This document shows, piece by piece, positions 6,290 to 8,481 of a DNA stretch of 8,481 bases. Origin of the DNA: JANRIC01 sp033765345 (lineage in GTDB: Bacteria > Bacteroidota > Bacteroidia > Cytophagales > Microscillaceae); assembly GCA_033765345.1 (NCBI GenBank), contig JANRIC010000101.1, positions 1 through 8,481 on the forward strand, written 5' to 3'. The number at the start of each line of letters is the position of its first letter. Positions within the stretch are counted from its first letter, which is position 1. The notes under the pieces are model-generated. The model was not told the DNA's origin. It saw nothing but the letters and a program-made list of their open reading frames with translations, and searched no databases. The position numbers and the translations under genes are program-made.

Positions 6290-7336
6290 TTATTTATTTT
6301 GAAAGCGGGTATTCGCTCTGAATTCTTGGTCAGTAAGGGTGCGCAAAAAAGCAATGATTTTTTGCTGTTCCTCAGAGCTCAGTGAGATGCCGAGTTGATT
6401 GCCTTTTTTTAGGATCGGGTCTAGGGTCTCAGAATCTACTACACCCTGCACATAATGCTGAAGTACTTTTTCTAGGGTGTTGAATTGGGCATTGTGCATA
6501 TAAGGAGCCGTCAGAGCTACATTACGCAGACTGGGTACTCTGAATTTGCCCAAATCGCCGCTAAATTCCGTAATTCGGGCACGCCCCTGATCGGGAAATT
6601 GACTACTTAGCCCATTATTGCGATAGCTGAAGTCTGAAAATAGTTCTCCTGAATGGCAAGAGGCGCAATTCGCCTGAAACAATGCCAAACCTTCCAATTC
6701 TTCAGAAGTGAGTTGTTCGCCTTCACTCCGCACGTGCTTATCGTAGCGTGAATTGGCCGAAACCATCATGACCATAAACTGCGAAAGTGCCTGAAGCATA
6801 TAAGGCGAAGTCACCTCTTCGACCCCAAAAGCCTTTTTAAACAAAGTTGGGTATTCAGGATGATTATTTAATTTAAGTACTATGTTGGATAATTTTTCAT
6901 CCATTTCAAAATCCGACTCAATGGCATTAATCGCCACAAAATCCAGATGTGTCACGCCTCCATCCCAAAAAAACTCCTTCATAAACGCCAGATTGGCAAG
7001 TGCGGGAGCATTTCGAGTGCCAGGCTGATTATCCACCCCAATGCTTAGCGGATGCTGCTGCGAATCGGCAAAGGCAGTCGACTGAATATGGCAATTATTG
7101 CAGGATACGCTGCCATCACGCGACAAAATCGGATCAAAAAATAGCTTTTTACCCAATAAAAAGCCGTCTTTGGTCACCGGATTATTTTTGAAGGTGTAAG
7201 TCGGCTCCGGGAAGTTTGCCGGTTTTTTGAATACAAAGGTCTCGTCAGGCTCAGGGTCTGCACCACAACCCAGCAGAAAGAGTAAAATACATACCTGACC
7301 CAGGGTCAGGTATGCAAGATTAAATTTTAGGCTCAT
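6290..7336 (-). CDS. mbnH: Di-heme cytochrome c peroxidase-family lipoprotein, MbnH/MauG-like
   Basis: A 348-residue lipoprotein with two covalent c-type hemes. The chosen start MSLKFNLAYL gives a clean lipoprotein signal (LFLLGC, acylated Cys24); the longer reading from 7387 would overlap mbnP by 50 bases and add an unlikely leader. The chosen ATG begins one base after the mbnP stop (TAA-A-ATG), so translation is probably coupled. Heme sites are C79-NN-C82-H83 and C224-AS-C227-H228. Family landmarks are KKLFFDPILSRDGSVSC, RNAPALANLAF, FFWDGG (122-127), VPSLRNVALTAPYMHN and a C-terminal HYVQG. Bacterial cytochrome c peroxidases have an axial Met in the last region; Tyr295 of HYVQG occupies the corresponding place here, as in MauG and MbnH, which use high-valent hemes to oxidise a protein Trp instead of detoxifying peroxide. 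Being next to mbnP, its probable substrate is that protein. Orthology to methanobactin-operon mbnH is by family only. Confidence 0.88.
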   Translation of the reverse strand: MSLKFNLAYLTLGQVCILLFLLGCGADPEPDETFVFKKPANFPEPTYTFKNNPVTKDGFLLGKKLFFDPILSRDGSVSCNNCHIQSTAFADSQQHPLSIGVDNQPGTRNAPALANLAFMKEFFWDGGVTHLDFVAINAIESDFEMDEKLSNIVLKLNNHPEYPTLFKKAFGVEEVTSPYMLQALSQFMVMMVSANSRYDKHVRSEGEQLTSEELEGLALFQANCASCHSGELFSDFSYRNNGLSSQFPDQGRARITEFSGDLGKFRVPSLRNVALTAPYMHNAQFNTLEKVLQHYVQGVVDSETLDPILKKGNQLGISLSSEEQQKIIAFLRTLTDQEFRANTRFQNK

Positions 7337-7337
7337 T

Positions 7338-8198
7338 TTATTGATGTACGTGATCCAGAATAAAAGCATCTTCCAATTGGTTGGCAAAAACTTGCCCTGG
7401 TGCCGGTGAATGTAAAGAATAGGTGGTAGAAAAATCTACCTGTGCTCCATTCAATACCTTGAGTACATCTACAATGATATGCGGCTCTGGTTCTAAACTT
7501 TCGGAGACAGTCACGGTAGTTCCAAAATCCAGGGTAATGGTTTTGACATTATTGACAAACTTTTGTACTTCGCCTTGTGCCGGAGTGATGTTTTTCCAAC
7601 CACCTACGTGAATGGCAAAAGAATTTTCGTAGATTTTCCAACCACTGCCGATCACTTCTTCTTGAGGGGAGTTGGGGGAAGTACCCTCCATCGCAAAGCC
7701 GATATAACCTGCGTTCCAGTTCCAAAACCAGGCTCCTTCGGCCGGGTCTAAAACACCTCCGGCTACACCTTCTTGAATACCTTCTTCTTCGATGCCAACT
7801 GTAAAGGTGATTTTGTTGTATTTTCCGGCAGGAATGTTTTTAAGTGTAATGAATTGTGAAGCATCCTCCCCTTCCAATACGTGGTAATACCCTTTGACTT
7901 CGGCTGCATTGACACTGACATTCATTTCATCTTCATATACTTCACCGTTCGGACCTTCCAGCTTAATTTTACTGATATAATAGCCGAATAGGCTCAAATT
8001 AAAAGGCTGTCCGTTGGCAGTGATATAGGGATAATTGGTAGAACCTGCGCTGTCCAGTTTGAGGGACTCTGTACCAACCATGTGGTCAAATTCTACGACC
8101 ATTTGTCCGAATTCGGCTTCCGGCTTAGTGTCTTCATTACAAGAAGTGAAAAAAAATAAAGCTAAAATACTGAATAACAGGAGATTGATTGTTTTCAT
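7338..8198 (-). CDS. mbnP: MbnP-like copper-binding lipoprotein
   Basis: A 286-residue lipoprotein (FTSC lipobox, acylated Cys20, followed by NEDTKPE, partly acidic, so surface display is possible). The rest is one MbnP-like domain: VVEFDHMVG (H39), YYISKIKLEGPNG, AGKYNKITFTVGI, the signature WFWNWNAGYIGF (W157, W159, W161), IHVGGW (H197, W201), DFGTTVTV, HSPAPG (H263) and a C-terminal DHVHQ (H283, H285). In characterised MbnP and in MopE/CorA, a Trp oxidised to kynurenine plus histidines binds copper; the Trp cluster and conserved His here fit that design, but which Trp is modified cannot be read from sequence. It heads the operon mbnP-mbnH-barrel. No methanobactin precursor gene is evident nearby, so the copper source is probably different from methanobactin. 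No convincing promoter was found in the AT-rich region upstream. Confidence 0.88.
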   Translation of the reverse strand: MKTINLLLFSILALFFFTSCNEDTKPEAEFGQMVVEFDHMVGTESLKLDSAGSTNYPYITANGQPFNLSLFGYYISKIKLEGPNGEVYEDEMNVSVNAAEVKGYYHVLEGEDASQFITLKNIPAGKYNKITFTVGIEEEGIQEGVAGGVLDPAEGAWFWNWNAGYIGFAMEGTSPNSPQEEVIGSGWKIYENSFAIHVGGWKNITPAQGEVQKFVNNVKTITLDFGTTVTVSESLEPEPHIIVDVLKVLNGAQVDFSTTYSLHSPAPGQVFANQLEDAFILDHVHQ

Positions 8199-8481
8199 TA
8201 ATATATATGTTTAACTAATAATAAAAATTACACAAATATTTAAATAAGAGCTAAGACTGCCGATAAATACCTATGCAACAGGCTTTTATCGCAAAAAGAT
8301 AATATGATCAACTTGCAAATCCAGCAAATGCAATGCTGTCACCGACTTTTCGCACCCCCCTGTTTTTTTTGAGTTTTTTTGTAAGTTTTCTTCTAAAACT
8401 CTATAAAATATCGCAAAATATGGGTTTTGATAAAATATAGCATGTAAGTTTTATAAGAATAGTTATATTTCATATAAATAT
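8199..8481. other. AT-rich region upstream of the mbnP operon
   Basis: No gene seen. It should hold the operon promoter, but no full TAnnTTTG box is convincing (nearest are TAATTTTT and TAAATATTTG read on the minus strand). It contains a 7-bp inverted repeat CGATAAA (8261-8267) / TTTATCG (8285-8291), a small stem CAGCA/TGCTG (8322-8338), and two 10-bp direct repeats, TATCGCAAAA (8287 and 8409) and TGTAAGTTTT (8380 and 8443). The T-rich run at 8362-8380 lies on the plus strand and could end a plus-strand transcript, but no strong stem precedes it. Confidence 0.4.

Noticed and set aside
7337..7387. Longer di-heme protein start overlapping mbnP by 50 bases
   Set aside because: The 17 extra residues would put a non-signal leader before a perfect lipoprotein signal; the internal ATG one base after the mbnP stop fits better.
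8341..8390. C run followed by T runs as an intrinsic terminator
   Set aside because: No convincing GC-rich stem precedes the T runs; the nearest stem (CAGCA/TGCTG) ends more than 20 bases away.
8199..8481. Methanobactin precursor peptide gene near mbnP
   Set aside because: I saw no short frame with a leader and Cys-containing core either upstream of mbnP or in the operon gaps, so a methanobactin operon is not supported.
1..8481. CRISPR arrays, tRNA or rRNA genes
   Set aside because: No regularly spaced direct repeats and no cloverleaf or rRNA-like stretch were recognised in reading the window.

Overview
The window looks like a chromosomal piece of a Bacteroidota (most likely Cytophagia-type) genome. 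The pointers are a SusC/FecA-style TonB-dependent receptor with an N-terminal carboxypeptidase-regulatory-like domain, short AT-rich leaders mostly without Shine-Dalgarno sequences, one clear Bacteroidetes-type -7 promoter element (TAnnTTTG), and lipoproteins with compact lipoboxes. Species cannot be fixed from the sequence alone.

Left region (1-1273) is accessory DNA. It holds one small acetyltransferase (GNAT) gene, broken by a 108-bp non-coding element with 26-bp terminal inverted repeats and a 6-bp target duplication (TACTCT). Removing the element and one duplication copy restores an uninterrupted ~177-codon gene. Two related ~120-bp imperfect palindromes flank the gene (158-279 and 988-1104), sharing ends and a central TTTGTGCA, so the unit looks like a mobile gene cassette with structured recombination or repeat sites.

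Middle region (1274-5323). A complete TonB-dependent receptor (minus strand) has an unusual CNVC motif in its plug. Its promoter has a -7 box with a perfect 16-bp palindrome (TTTAGATTAATCTAAA) just upstream, resembling operators of DtxR/MntR-type metal repressors. A strong intrinsic terminator separates it from an exported manganese-type superoxide dismutase (minus strand). A DJ-1/PfpI protein of the DJ-1D glyoxalase-like subgroup follows on the plus strand.

Right region (5328-8198) is a tight three-gene minus-strand operon: an MbnP-like lipoprotein (predicted copper binder), a di-heme MbnH/MauG-like cytochrome c peroxidase-family lipoprotein starting one base after the mbnP stop, and, 8 bases further, an outer-membrane beta-barrel protein whose mature N-terminus is predicted to be CDICGC. 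By homology with the characterised MbnH/MbnP pair, the di-heme enzyme would oxidise a tryptophan of its partner to kynurenine to build a copper site. The thiol-rich barrel and the nearby receptor suggest an outer-membrane metal (copper) acquisition or handling pathway. That link is inference from gene neighbourhood, not shown by the sequence.
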